Assembly: GCA_964634885.1 (NCBI GenBank)
Contig: CAZWLN010000002.1
Location: forward strand, 186,001-250,000
DNA from: DAINRZ01 sp964634885
Lineage (GTDB): Bacteria; Bacteroidota; Ignavibacteria; Kapaibacteriales; UBA2268
DNA: 64,000 nucleotides
Direction: 5' to 3'
Position 1 is the stretch's first letter; every line of letters begins with the position of its first letter. The translations under genes and the position numbers were made by a program. Shown here in pieces: positions 27,095-36,589 of the stretch. The notes beneath the pieces were generated by a model. It worked only from the letters and a program-made list of their open reading frames with translations, was not told the DNA's origin and ran no database searches.

Positions 27095-28270
27095 ATGCAT
27101 GTCAAAAAAGTTATCCTCGCCACCCTGACTATCCTTTTTGCAGTTACTTTCTACTCCTGCGAAAACATAGTTACCCCGGCATCCGACGGAACAGTTGGTT
27201 ACAACAACCAGTACATTGTTGTTTACAAAGACACTAAAGCCGACGTCCCGCAGTCAATCACCGATCCCAGTGTTAAAGCGATTGCAGTTCTCGCTGCCAA
27301 CGGCATCTCAGCCGACGCCCTGATCTGCACTTACGACTACGTTTTCCAGGGATTTGCAGCTACCCTGACTACAGATGAAGTCAGCAAACTGAAGAACGAC
27401 AGCCGCATCGAATACATCGAAGCAAACCAGTTGTTCCAACTTCCTGATGAGAATGTAATTCCTGACGGGAAGATTGGAAAAGACAACGTGCAGGCACAGA
27501 CTACCCCCTGGGGCATTACCGACATCGGCGGGCCTGCCACATACACCGGTACCCGCAAAGCATGGATCCTCGACACGGGTGTTGACCTCGACCATCCCGA
27601 CCTGAACGTGAATACTTCACTCAGCAAGACTTTCGTACTGTTCGGCAACGACAGGAAATCTGCCGACGACGGCAACGGGCACGGTACACACTGCGCCGGC
27701 ATCATCGCTGCTAAGAATAACACTGTTGGTGTCGTAGGTGTGGCTCCCGGCGCTACTGTCGTTGCAGTTAAAGTGCTTAATTCCCAGGGCAGCGGTTCAA
27801 CACTGGACATCGCCAGAGGCCTCGATTATATCAAAAAGAAAGCTACTGCCGGCGATGTTATTAATATCAGCCTTGGAGGAAGCGCCTCTACTATTCTTGA
27901 CAATGCCGTAATTTCCTGTGCTAACGCAGGGCTGTACGTTTCCATTGCAGCCGGCAACAGCGCTGCTAATGCTGCCAATTATTCACCTGCAAGGGTTAAC
28001 GGTACTAATTTGTTTACCATCTCTGCTTATGGTACCGGCGGGGTTTTTGCCTCCTGGTCCAACTACGGCAATCCTCCTGTCGATTTTTCTGCTCCCGGCG
28101 TCAGCATCTATTCCTGCTACAAGAGCGGACAGTATGCTACAATGAGCGGTACTTCAATGGCTACTCCTCACGTTGCAGGCATACTCCTCGTTAACGGCGG
28201 AACTGTCAATAGTAACGGTACTGTTACAGGCGATCTCGACAGTAACCCGGATACAAAAGCAAAATTGTAA
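27095..28270 (+). CDS. subtilisin-like S8 serine protease, lipoprotein
   Basis: The 391-residue protein has a lipoprotein signal (FYSC, Cys22), an inhibitor I9-like prodomain (about 38-115, QYIVVYKD and SRIEYIEANQLF), then the S8 catalytic domain. The triad is visible: Asp160 in ILDTGVD, His196 in GNGHGTHCAG and Ser354 in GTSMATPHVAG, with the oxyanion Asn in AAGNSA. It resembles aqualysin/proteinase K-type enzymes. It stops soon after the catalytic Ser region, with no T9SS domain, so it likely stays membrane-anchored in the envelope. A strong terminator follows. Confidence 0.95.
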   Translation: MHVKKVILATLTILFAVTFYSCENIVTPASDGTVGYNNQYIVVYKDTKADVPQSITDPSVKAIAVLAANGISADALICTYDYVFQGFAATLTTDEVSKLKNDSRIEYIEANQLFQLPDENVIPDGKIGKDNVQAQTTPWGITDIGGPATYTGTRKAWILDTGVDLDHPDLNVNTSLSKTFVLFGNDRKSADDGNGHGTHCAGIIAAKNNTVGVVGVAPGATVVAVKVLNSQGSGSTLDIARGLDYIKKKATAGDVINISLGGSASTILDNAVISCANAGLYVSIAAGNSAANAANYSPARVNGTNLFTISAYGTGGVFASWSNYGNPPVDFSAPGVSIYSCYKSGQYATMSGTSMATPHVAGILLVNGGTVNSNGTVTGDLDSNPDTKAKL

Positions 28271-28291
28271 TAAGATAATAACATATTTACT

Positions 28292-28325
28292 TAAAAATGC
28301 CGGTTTTATGCCGGCATTTTTTTTG
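28292..28325 (+). terminator. intrinsic terminator of the S8 protease gene
   Basis: AAAATGCCGG pairs with CCGGCATTTT over a TTTTATG loop, followed by eight T in total. It begins about 22 bases after the stop codon. Confidence 0.92.
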
Positions 28326-28339
28326 AAGATTGGCCACCT

Positions 28340-28790
28340 GCGAAGCCCGCAAAGGAAAGAGAAGAAATATCTCTCGCTAAGTTGCGAAGCCCGCAAAGGA
28401 GAGAGGGAGGGAATATCTCACGCAGACAAAGCCCGCAAAGGAGAGAGGGAGGAAATATCTCACGCAAAGGCGCAAAGCCCGCAAAGGAGAGAGGGAGGGA
28501 ATATCTCACGCAGACAAAGCCCGCAAAGTATGTGATTAAATCATAGCCCCATCGGGGCGACATATTAATAGGCGCAAAGCCCGCAAAGGAGAGAGGGAGG
28601 GAATATCTCACGCAGACAAAGCCCNNNNNNNNNNNNNNNNNNNNNNNNNNNNNNNNNNNNNNNNNNNNNNNNNNNNNNNNNNNNNNNNNNNNNNNNNNNN
28701 NNNNNNNNNNNNNNNNNNNNNNNNGCAAAGTATGTGATTAAATCATAGCCCCGTAGGGGCGACATATTAATAGGCGCAAAGCCGGCCCAC
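28340..28790 (+). repeat. tandem 42-46 base repeats with palindromic inserts
   Basis: At least five near-identical units start with GCCCGCAAAGGAGAGAGGGA and continue GGAATATCTCACGCA, alternating between a GACAAA and an AAGGCGCAAA junction. A different module, starting GCAAAGTATGTGATTAAATC and holding an AGCCCC/GGGGCG palindrome, occurs at about 28524-28583 and again at 28725-28783. The assembly gap lies inside this array, so the true copy number is unknown. The same GCAAAGGCGCAAAGCCCGC core occurs at 10.7 and 23.7 kb. Confidence 0.88.
28625..28724. other. assembly gap of 100 N
   Basis: Exactly 100 ambiguous bases, the usual placeholder for a scaffold join of unknown length. It falls within the tandem repeats, which explains the break. 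Confidence 0.99.
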
Positions 28791-29010
28791 AGCACTTACT
28801 TTCTTTCTCCTTCCCCTTGGGGAAGGCTGGGATGGGGTCTCTTAGTTCGTCAAGTTCGTAAAGTTCAATAAAGCAAGAAGAAGCAGGCGTAGTGCGACTT
28901 TCCCCCGCCTTGGATAAGGAGGGGGCAGGGGGTGGTTGGACTAATTGTATGTAAAGAAAGTAAGAAATATCTCACGCAAAGGCGCAAAGCCCGCAAAGGA
29001 AGAGGGGAGT
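28791..29010 (+). repeat. mosaic intergenic repeat, third copy
   Basis: This holds the CCTTCCCC/GGGGAAGG module first (about 28810-28838), then a linker shared with 23826-23868 (AGTTCGTCAAGTTCGTAAAG), the CCCCCGCCTTGGATAAGGAG module (about 28901-28940) and the CGCAAAGGCGCAAAGCCCGC core. The order of modules differs from the copy at 10.5 kb. From 29011 to 29204 I see only AT-rich DNA plus one CGAG/CTCG palindrome (29057-29077). Confidence 0.85.
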
Positions 29011-29204
29011 TAGTAGAAATATTTGTCGGGTAAGAGCTTTATTCGTTATTTTCATTGCCACGAGCTCAAACTCGCATCTAATAAATTCACATTCCATTTT
29101 TACCTGATTTCTAAATTAACCTGTTCCTGAAAGAGGGGAAATTCTGATGAATCAAGAGTATTTAAATCATAGAAATTCAATTAATCACAGTTCAGAATTA
29201 TGAA

Positions 29205-29234
29205 ATAAAAAAGGGGGCTTTCATAGCCCCCTTT
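29205..29234 (-). terminator. intrinsic terminator of the giant T9SS gene
   Basis: AAAGGGGGCT (29210-29219) pairs with AGCCCCCTTT (29225-29234) over a five-base loop. On the minus strand the stem is followed by a T-rich run. It lies about 28 bases after the stop. Confidence 0.92.
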
Positions 29235-29261
29235 AGTAATTCAATCCGTCTGATAATGGAA

Positions 29262-32200
29262 TTATCTGACGATCACGAGTTGTTTTGTAATTGTGTTGCC
29301 GTTGCAGTTGAATACGATGTTGTATGTTCCGCTGTTCAGGCTGCTCAGGTCAAGGTTCTTTGAGTAGAGGCCGGCTGCAATGTAACCGTCGGCAATCATC
29401 AATACATTCTTACCTGTAATGTCGTAAATCGCCATATAAACATTGCTGTTTTCAGGTATTGTGTATTGTATTAATGTCTGGTAACCGGCAGGATTGGGTA
29501 AGGGCTCACTAAGAGACATGTTACCTGCACCGCCGACAGTAACCTGTATTTCATTGCTGTAGTTGAATTTGCCGTCGAGATCGACCATCTTCAGCCTGTA
29601 AACGTAGCTCCTGCCGTTAACGACATTCCTGTCTGTAACAGGGCCGTAAGTAACAGTGCTGTTGCTCTTGCCGGAGGCGTCTTCCCTTGCAATTTTCACG
29701 AAGGAACCAACGCCTGCTTCGCTGACATCTGCCCTTTCAACCTCGAAATGAGAACTGTTGAATTCGGATGCTGTTTCCCAGGAGATATCTACGCGGTTGT
29801 CGAGTGGTTTTGCATTGAAGCTTGCCAACTCGACAGGGATAACGTTACCGTCATTAATGTTACAGAAGTCAATCACTGCTCTTAATGCCAGTTCGATATC
29901 GCCGAAATGCCTCCAGTCAACAGCAAGGTAAACCGTGTTCACTGTAAGTGCGATGGTAGCAGCGCCTGCAGATATTTCTTTAGGTGTAGGCGAAGTAACG
30001 CTCACGGCGTTGTAGTTATATGCTGATCTTGTGAGACCTTTTCCGTCAGTGTACAGCGAAACGAGGCCGGGAACGGGACCGGGGTCGGCAGGCGAACCGC
30101 TCGTCCTGAGAATCGATTGTTTTAGTGTCCTGGCGATTGTTTCACCGATAAGGTACCTGGTGGCAAGATCGGATGTCGAATAGACTGAGCCGGAGTTCGG
30201 GTCGGTCGGGTATGAAGCATTCCTCTTGACAAAGAGAGTGTTTTTGACCCAGGACGAATCTGCGGTGTAATTCAGTCTCATCATTTCCTGGCTGCCGATG
30301 ATTAGGTTTTTCTTGTTAATAGCTGTTGCTGACTCATTGAATTTTGTAAGGTCAATTTTCTCGAAGCTTGAGAGAGCATTCTCGTCATCATCGCTCCAGA
30401 TCACTGTCCTGTACAATGTGTAGTCAACGGCCCTGGGTTCCCATGCACTTCTTTCGAATACATCATAGTATTGCAGGAGTTCGGGATATTCACCGGCAGT
30501 GGACCACTGGTTAACCCAGCCAAGCCTTGTCAGGCCGGCGACGAGACTGTCGTAGTTTCTCCTGCCGGCAAGTACATCGTTGCTGGCGCCGACGCCTGCG
30601 TCGTAGGGTGAATTGTCAACAGAAAGGACAATGCCGTAAATGGAGCGTTTCAGGTAGAACCTGACAACCTTTTCCAAAACGTTGTTCGATATGTCTTCGT
30701 CGCTCTGTGTTGAGATGACAATCCTGTAGAGCGGTGTAACGTTGTTAACCATTGTCATGTACCAGGAGGGAATCGTGTACATCGAGTCGGGATCGAAATC
30801 TGTTCCTTCATACTTGAATTTCCAGTCGCCGTATGAAAGCGGAATGAAATCGGGAACAATCTTGTCTGCAAGATTGAATCCGACTTCGACGGCATCGGAA
30901 ACAGGTACGTTAATGTTTACAGACTCATCGATCTCGGGAGTGGTGTAGAAAGTACCGGGATTCTGCGGGTCTTCCCTGTAGATTTTGATCATGGCTTTCA
31001 GGCCTGACTGTGGGAGGCTGCCGTTGTTACGGATGAGTGCCTTAACCTCGACAGGAGCTTCAGTCATTATGTGTTCAGCATTTGAGAATGTCGATGAAGA
31101 TGCAAGGTATGCACCGGGTTCACTGATTGCGGCGATTTCTGCGTCTGTTGTCAGAAGAATGCCCGGGAACTCGTAAGCGCCGATGTCATATCTCTGGCTC
31201 ATCATGCCTCTGCTGTTTCCGTCGATGTCATGGCCAACGAAGGTGAGGTTTTCACCCCTGTTGTTCAGTTTGGAACCTGTAGGCCATGTGGGAGTGTTCT
31301 TTATGCGGAGTTTGCTTAAAGGATCGGTAATCAACGGTGTAGTAAATTCAGTAGTGAAGTCATCGAACGTAGAGATGAAATCCTGCTGGCTGAACATCTG
31401 CCACTGGTTCAAAGTAGCAAATTCGTTCCTTGCTCCATAGTTGAGAATGTTGCTGTTTGCGTCTAACTGGAGATAGCGGTACATATCCGGAAGGTCCGAG
31501 CCACCGTTCAGGTAGAATACGTTCCTGTCGGATGTGAGTTTCGCGTCTTCGGTCCATGGCAACAAGCCCATATAAACGATGGCAGAGTAGATGTTGGTGT
31601 TGCCGGAATTGTTCTGGTCTGTCATTGCAATGGCGTTATTCATGATGAGAGCGTTGTTGCAGTTCTGGAGAGAAATGCCGGCGTAAATACCCTGTGTGGT
31701 AGCAAAACCGTCGTCTGTGAGGTATATCGTATTATTTACGATTTTGTCTCCCACGGAGAAATAGGTAAGGCTCTGTGGTGTAAGAAGTTTTGTCAGCCAG
31801 TTGGGCTCGCCGACCTTACGTTCCGTATAGAGAGCTATAGCTACTTTATTGACGGAAGTAACACCACCCTTCAATCCCCAGATCGAGTTGTTCATGATGA
31901 TCATGTTCTCATCGACGTCAGGGAACAACTGTGTGCCGAATTTGTTTTCAACCTGTTCGACTTTGATGCCGAATACTTTGTAATTGGCAGAGGTGAGAGC
32001 TTGTCCGACGTTGAATATCTCGTTGCCGTCAAGCTTAACACCGATATTGTTGTATCCGAGGTTTGAGGTGCTGGCCCTCTCGCCGCCGAGTAGGATGCCG
32101 CCTACGTCGGTATTAGCAACAAAGCCGGTGGTTGTAGTAGCAACCTGGGATATCCTGTTGCCTTTTACGGTCGAATTTTCTTCGAAGCCGAGGAAAATAC

Positions 32201-35200
32201 CGGCACGGCTAACGTTGTAGATGATGTTACCGGAGATTGTATTGTTTTTGTTGTAGAAGCGAACTTCTTTACCTTTATGGAAATCGAGCAGTGTGCCGAT
32301 ACCCATGGAGGTGATGCCGTAAGCAAATCCACTGATTTTGTTGTTGTAGATCGTGTTGTTGCAGTTGGCAAGAGTGTCGATATGCAGGTCGTTTGTCATC
32401 GGGAAATAGCTGGAGGATGAATTCCCCATAAGGTATTTATCCTGAGGAGCAACAGAACGCATTGCAATACCGGCAGTATATGTATATGTACTGCCTGCCA
32501 CCCTCGAGTTGAGTTCGTATTCGAAATTGGAACCCAGGACTTTCATTATTGGGATGTATGCGTATTTCCAACTTTCAGTCTGATTGGCGGAAATGATGAC
32601 GCAATTCTTGATTGAAATGTTTGAAGCGCCCTGGCTCAGGAAGAAGGCTGCATTCCACTTGGCGTTTGTATGCAGGATGAATTTCAGTGAGCGTTGGAGG
32701 CCGCCGTCAAAGATGATGTAACCCGGGGAGTTTGCATAATCGGGCTTAATTGTGTTGTCTGCCGGATTGACGATGGCGTTGCCGTTGTAAACATCGAGTG
32801 CTTGTCCGAACATGATGCCAACGCCGATGCCTGAATTCAGATTGATGTTAATGGCAGATTCAATTGTCGAAAGGGCTGCTGAAGGTTTGAAAGTAACGGT
32901 ATTCGTAGAATTGACACCGTAAATAAACGACCTCATGTCCAGAGCCGGAGCGTCGCCGTTAAGTTCGCCAACGTCATAGTTGCTGGCAGTAAATTCAAAT
33001 GTCACAGGGCCGGCAACACCACACAGGAAGAGTCTGTCCACAGCGAGCCTGATTGTTACGAAGTTCTTTGAATTATAAACCGAATCTGTGTAATGGTTCC
33101 CTGTGTTTTTATTTGGACCAATGGTATATGAGCCGCTCAGGGAAGGATTCACGAGGAATGTATCAATTATTTCATTGTTTGTTTCTACTACGTCGTCAGT
33201 AGAGTTAATTCTGGCTGTAATCTCGTAATCGCCCGGTATCATGGGTGTGAAGTAATCATAGTCCTGGTCGGTTTCGTTGAAAGACATGCCGGCAGGAATA
33301 CTTGTAACAATAACATTCTGTCTCTTGTAAACCTCGGTGTTGGTTCCAATGTGACGTATGATTACTGTCGAAGGAGCGTCGGAAATATCATTGATACCAA
33401 GATTCTGGTAACGAATCCTTGGCGCTACGGGCCTACCGACATAGTATTCTTTGGGAAGCTCGTTCAAAGGATTGTTATTGGGTTCCATTACCATTGCAGC
33501 AAAGGCATCGGTTTCAGGAGCAATCTTGATGACATGATCGGAGGTAACAGTTGTCCAGGGCCAATAGTTGTTTGTCAATTCCTGGTCTCCGGGGAAATAT
33601 ATGCGGGCTGTAAGTGTGTACAGGCCTGTAATACCGTATGGGTTCCATACATCGAAGTCGATGTCAACTTCTTCACCGAGAGCTATTTTATCTGCGGGTG
33701 TGGGGGCGCTCCAGTATGTAGTGTCAAAATAGACCTGGTCTCCGGCGCTGTTGATGATCTTAACAATTGCAGCAAAGGCAGAGACATCGTTCAGGCCTCT
33801 GTTTGTATAGGTCAACCTTACGGGAATTGTACCGATCGAGGGGTAGCTGATCAGGTCCATGGACTTGGGAGATACAATTCTCTTGATTTCCAGGTCCCAG
33901 TCTGAAGCGATATTGAACTTGTAGTCGTAGGCATAATGGGTTGTGTTGTGTAAAACGTCGCATGTTGACAAATATGTACCGCCGGAAATCGACGTCTGGT
34001 TGGTTGAGAGGTCGAGGCTGCCGGGTGTTGCTGTGCCGAATGCACGGTTGGGTGTAGCTCCGGGTGTGGCGGTTGTAAATTTTGTATAAGTATCATTGGG
34101 AATAACATTAGTAGCGTCGTATATTACCTGATAGTTATAGTGTACGGGGTAGGAATTCGGGCCGGCAATTGTCTTGTGGGCAGTAGCGCCTCCGGAAATC
34201 CTCGACACGTGAATGGCCGGGTGTTGTTCGTTGCCGTAGCCTGAAGGATCCATTGTACCGTTGCCGTATATGTATCCGAGCCTGAGGTTAACGCCTTCGG
34301 CAGGCGCTTCGGCAACAAGCTTGGCGCCGAACGTCAGTCTGATTGAAGTTCCTTTGGCGATTTTATCATAAGTGCCATTGTTGTCAACAGTTTCAATTTC
34401 TCTGTAACCGCTTGATAATTCGGTTCCGAACAATGGATTCCATCCTGCTTCCCAGGAAGCGTAACCCAGGTTGCCGTTACCGTTCGGATCGATATTGACA
34501 TAGCAGGTTGACGATGAAGAGTAACCGACTGTATATCCGACGAAACCGATCATGCCGTGTGTTGCTCCGTAATCGCCGCAATCGACGCATACGTCGCAGC
34601 CGCCTCTGTTCATTTCTCCGTATTGTATCTCGATTTCATTGGATGTCTCATAGAGTTTTACCTGGAAATTCATCGACATATTGGGATAGGTATCATCGAG
34701 ATAGTCCCAGTTATTCTTTGACCACTGGAAAATGGCTACGCGGTTCGGCGATGTTCCGGTCGTGTAATACCTCATATGACGAAGGCTTGAAGAAACCTGG
34801 GGCCAGTGATCCATCCAGAAAGGATAGATAAATCCGCCATAGTACCTGTAATATGATGAATAGTACATATAGTCCCAGTCCCACAGGTCCTGGTATTTAT
34901 AGAAACCGCTGCCGTAGTATGGCGATGAACTGGAAGTCGAAAGCTTAAGGCCACCGCTTCCGCTCATGGATACATATCTGGTAAGGCGGCCATCGTAGTA
35001 AAAGTCGAATGGAAGATAGATATAGATCATCGAGGAGTAGGAGTGGTTGCTGTATGAAGAACTATAGGATGTCAGCTCCTGGTAAGTCCCCGCACTTGCA
35101 CTGAATGCTCCCTGGCTTAACGGCGACTGCGAAAGCAGCTCTTTTGCTGAAAAGAGGCCGAACAAAAGCATTGCTGTAATAAACAATTTCTTTCTTAACA

Positions 35201-35201
35201 T
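29262..35201 (-). CDS. giant secreted surface protein with beta-helix, CARDB-like domains and T9SS sorting domain
   Basis: The 1979-residue protein opens with a signal peptide (about 1-25, ending LLSQ) and a Tyr/Ser-rich N-terminal domain (to about 290). Two CARDB-like Ig domains follow (about 455-570 and 585-690; LTYTNRGLNDVSAFAAIVKI, IRYQNLGINDISDAPSTVII). A long right-handed parallel beta-helix (about 700-1290) comes next, with Asn-rich rungs such as NCNNTIYNNKISGF and NCNNALIMNNAIAM. Further beta domains and a typical VELASFNAKPLDNRVDISWE module precede the C-terminal T9SS domain (about 1895-1979, EPLPNPAGYQTLIQ to QLVIVR). It is probably an exposed adhesin-like or polysaccharide-binding protein. 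It is single-gene, with a long AT-rich leader and its own terminator. Confidence 0.88.
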   Translation of the reverse strand: MLRKKLFITAMLLFGLFSAKELLSQSPLSQGAFSASAGTYQELTSYSSSYSNHSYSSMIYIYLPFDFYYDGRLTRYVSMSGSGGLKLSTSSSSPYYGSGFYKYQDLWDWDYMYYSSYYRYYGGFIYPFWMDHWPQVSSSLRHMRYYTTGTSPNRVAIFQWSKNNWDYLDDTYPNMSMNFQVKLYETSNEIEIQYGEMNRGGCDVCVDCGDYGATHGMIGFVGYTVGYSSSSTCYVNIDPNGNGNLGYASWEAGWNPLFGTELSSGYREIETVDNNGTYDKIAKGTSIRLTFGAKLVAEAPAEGVNLRLGYIYGNGTMDPSGYGNEQHPAIHVSRISGGATAHKTIAGPNSYPVHYNYQVIYDATNVIPNDTYTKFTTATPGATPNRAFGTATPGSLDLSTNQTSISGGTYLSTCDVLHNTTHYAYDYKFNIASDWDLEIKRIVSPKSMDLISYPSIGTIPVRLTYTNRGLNDVSAFAAIVKIINSAGDQVYFDTTYWSAPTPADKIALGEEVDIDFDVWNPYGITGLYTLTARIYFPGDQELTNNYWPWTTVTSDHVIKIAPETDAFAAMVMEPNNNPLNELPKEYYVGRPVAPRIRYQNLGINDISDAPSTVIIRHIGTNTEVYKRQNVIVTSIPAGMSFNETDQDYDYFTPMIPGDYEITARINSTDDVVETNNEIIDTFLVNPSLSGSYTIGPNKNTGNHYTDSVYNSKNFVTIRLAVDRLFLCGVAGPVTFEFTASNYDVGELNGDAPALDMRSFIYGVNSTNTVTFKPSAALSTIESAININLNSGIGVGIMFGQALDVYNGNAIVNPADNTIKPDYANSPGYIIFDGGLQRSLKFILHTNAKWNAAFFLSQGASNISIKNCVIISANQTESWKYAYIPIMKVLGSNFEYELNSRVAGSTYTYTAGIAMRSVAPQDKYLMGNSSSSYFPMTNDLHIDTLANCNNTIYNNKISGFAYGITSMGIGTLLDFHKGKEVRFYNKNNTISGNIIYNVSRAGIFLGFEENSTVKGNRISQVATTTTGFVANTDVGGILLGGERASTSNLGYNNIGVKLDGNEIFNVGQALTSANYKVFGIKVEQVENKFGTQLFPDVDENMIIMNNSIWGLKGGVTSVNKVAIALYTERKVGEPNWLTKLLTPQSLTYFSVGDKIVNNTIYLTDDGFATTQGIYAGISLQNCNNALIMNNAIAMTDQNNSGNTNIYSAIVYMGLLPWTEDAKLTSDRNVFYLNGGSDLPDMYRYLQLDANSNILNYGARNEFATLNQWQMFSQQDFISTFDDFTTEFTTPLITDPLSKLRIKNTPTWPTGSKLNNRGENLTFVGHDIDGNSRGMMSQRYDIGAYEFPGILLTTDAEIAAISEPGAYLASSSTFSNAEHIMTEAPVEVKALIRNNGSLPQSGLKAMIKIYREDPQNPGTFYTTPEIDESVNINVPVSDAVEVGFNLADKIVPDFIPLSYGDWKFKYEGTDFDPDSMYTIPSWYMTMVNNVTPLYRIVISTQSDEDISNNVLEKVVRFYLKRSIYGIVLSVDNSPYDAGVGASNDVLAGRRNYDSLVAGLTRLGWVNQWSTAGEYPELLQYYDVFERSAWEPRAVDYTLYRTVIWSDDDENALSSFEKIDLTKFNESATAINKKNLIIGSQEMMRLNYTADSSWVKNTLFVKRNASYPTDPNSGSVYSTSDLATRYLIGETIARTLKQSILRTSGSPADPGPVPGLVSLYTDGKGLTRSAYNYNAVSVTSPTPKEISAGAATIALTVNTVYLAVDWRHFGDIELALRAVIDFCNINDGNVIPVELASFNAKPLDNRVDISWETASEFNSSHFEVERADVSEAGVGSFVKIAREDASGKSNSTVTYGPVTDRNVVNGRSYVYRLKMVDLDGKFNYSNEIQVTVGGAGNMSLSEPLPNPAGYQTLIQYTIPENSNVYMAIYDITGKNVLMIADGYIAAGLYSKNLDLSSLNSGTYNIVFNCNGNTITKQLVIVR

Positions 35202-35619
35202 AAAAAAACCCCAACAAATATTTGAAAAATTTAAATTTATTCTATTGCTTTTTATTTAATCTAATTAACGTAAAAAATAAAACATACTATGATTTCATTA
35301 ATCATTACATGTTTTTCATTTATTACAATTCAATTAATTTGGATTGCGTATCAGCCCGGTCAGTACACCTCCTTCCGTAATTCCTGCCAGTTCAAAAGAA
35401 AAATTCTCAATAGTTCAATTTCTTAAATTTTCTAACTTTTTTCCTAACATAAATATATACATTTTCAATATAACACTTTTCTTATATTAAATTACACATG
35501 AAATCAAGAAATGATTCATTTTTTTTCTCTTTCTCTTCTACCTTTACACAATTTAGCGGCTATTTATTGCCCGGGAAAAAAAATTAGAGATGAAGAAAAA
35601 AATGGAAATATATTTGTCA

Positions 35620-35820
35620 GCTGCGAGTTTTAACTCGTGGGCCGGTTTGTCGGGAAGACGGTTCGTACCATTATCCCATCGGATGTTTGCATTGATTGTA
35701 CAAGTCCATATACGATTCCAACTTATAACCGGATACATGGTTTCGAATGTCAATGCTTTGTTTGCAATTACTGACGGCTATCCATGATTGGATACTTGCT
35801 ACGAGTTGAGACTCGTGGCC
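35620..35820. repeat. paired CGAGT/ACTCG palindromes in a 776-base gene-free stretch
   Basis: The intergenic 35202-35977 holds two related palindromes, CTGCGAGTTTTAACTCGTGG (35621-35640) and CTACGAGTTGAGACTCGTGG (35799-35818), in the same orientation about 178 bases apart. A third relative in reverse orientation lies at 29057-29077. They look like members of a short dispersed repeat family. The rest is AT-rich and must hold the promoters of the divergent giant T9SS gene and lspA, but I cannot place them. Small reading frames here have no family features. Confidence 0.6.
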
Positions 35821-35980
35821 AAGGAAATGAATTGATTGAATCTTTTTTACCAAATTTTTCATCTGCCCCCACTCATTTCATTCATTTTTCACTGTTGCCG
35901 ACTTACAATTTTTTATTATTACAAGTATATCTTAATTTTGCGTAGTTGGTTTAATGATTTAAAATATTAAAAGGTAATTG

Positions 35981-36589
35981 GTGAAAGATAACACAAACAA
36001 GTATTTTTTTGCAGGGGCTGTTTTACTGGTTGTTTTTGACCAGGTAACCAAGTTGATGATCAAAGGATTTGACTTCCTTGGCATTCATGTCAGCGGCATG
36101 TCGCTTGGCGAGACGATTTCGCTAATCGGCGATTTTGCCAGGATCACATACATTGAAAACAAAGGCATGGCCTTCGGCATCGAGTTCGGCATCTGGAAGA
36201 TATTCCTGAGCCTTTTCTCGATCATTGCAAGCATTGCGCTGATAATCTATCTCAACCGCCTGAAGAACCATTCACCCTGGGTCAGGGCGGGCATTATGTT
36301 CGTTCTTGCCGGTGCTGCCGGTAACCTCGTTGACAGGGTGTTTTACGGGGTTCTGTATGACCAGGCGCCGCTGTTCTACGGGTCGGTCGTCGATTTCATA
36401 CAGGTGGATATCCCTGATGTTACAATTTTCGGTAACTTTTACACTCATTGGCCTGTTTTCAACGTTGCCGATTCCTGTGTTACCGTCGGTGTCGTCCTGC
36501 TGATACTCTTCCACAAGCGGATCCCCACCCTTGCGGAAGTTTTCCCGAAGCTGGCTGCAAAGCAATCCAATCAGTCCGATGTTCAATGA
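35981..36589 (+). CDS. lspA: lipoprotein signal peptidase (signal peptidase II)
   Basis: LspA is the inner-membrane aspartyl protease that removes signal peptides from prolipoproteins, which fits the many lipoproteins in this window. It has four membrane helices. Visible signatures are FDQVTKLMIK near the N-terminus, ITYIENKGMAFGI, GNLVDR with the first catalytic Asp, and FNVADSCVTVG with the second. I chose GTG 35981, six bases after AAGG; the adjacent TTG 35978 is only three bases away from it. At 202 residues it is slightly longer than the usual 160-170. Its stop overlaps the next start as ATGA, so translation is coupled. Confidence 0.95.
   Translation: MKDNTNKYFFAGAVLLVVFDQVTKLMIKGFDFLGIHVSGMSLGETISLIGDFARITYIENKGMAFGIEFGIWKIFLSLFSIIASIALIIYLNRLKNHSPWVRAGIMFVLAGAAGNLVDRVFYGVLYDQAPLFYGSVVDFIQVDIPDVTIFGNFYTHWPVFNVADSCVTVGVVLLILFHKRIPTLAEVFPKLAAKQSNQSDVQ

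Noticed and set aside
28340..28624. CRISPR array
   Set aside because: The units are repeated end to end without unique spacers, modules occur elsewhere in the window, and there are no cas genes.
28306..28795. Open frames across the N gap on the minus strand
   Set aside because: They consist of translated tandem repeats and undetermined bases.
35553..35862. Small open frames on both strands between the giant T9SS gene and lspA
   Set aside because: They overlap the CGAGT palindromes on both strands and show no family features; likely non-coding.
36448..36585. Upstream extension of the pseudouridine synthase start
   Set aside because: The extra 46 codons overlap lspA in another frame; the ATGA overlap at 36586-36589 gives the normal family N-terminus.
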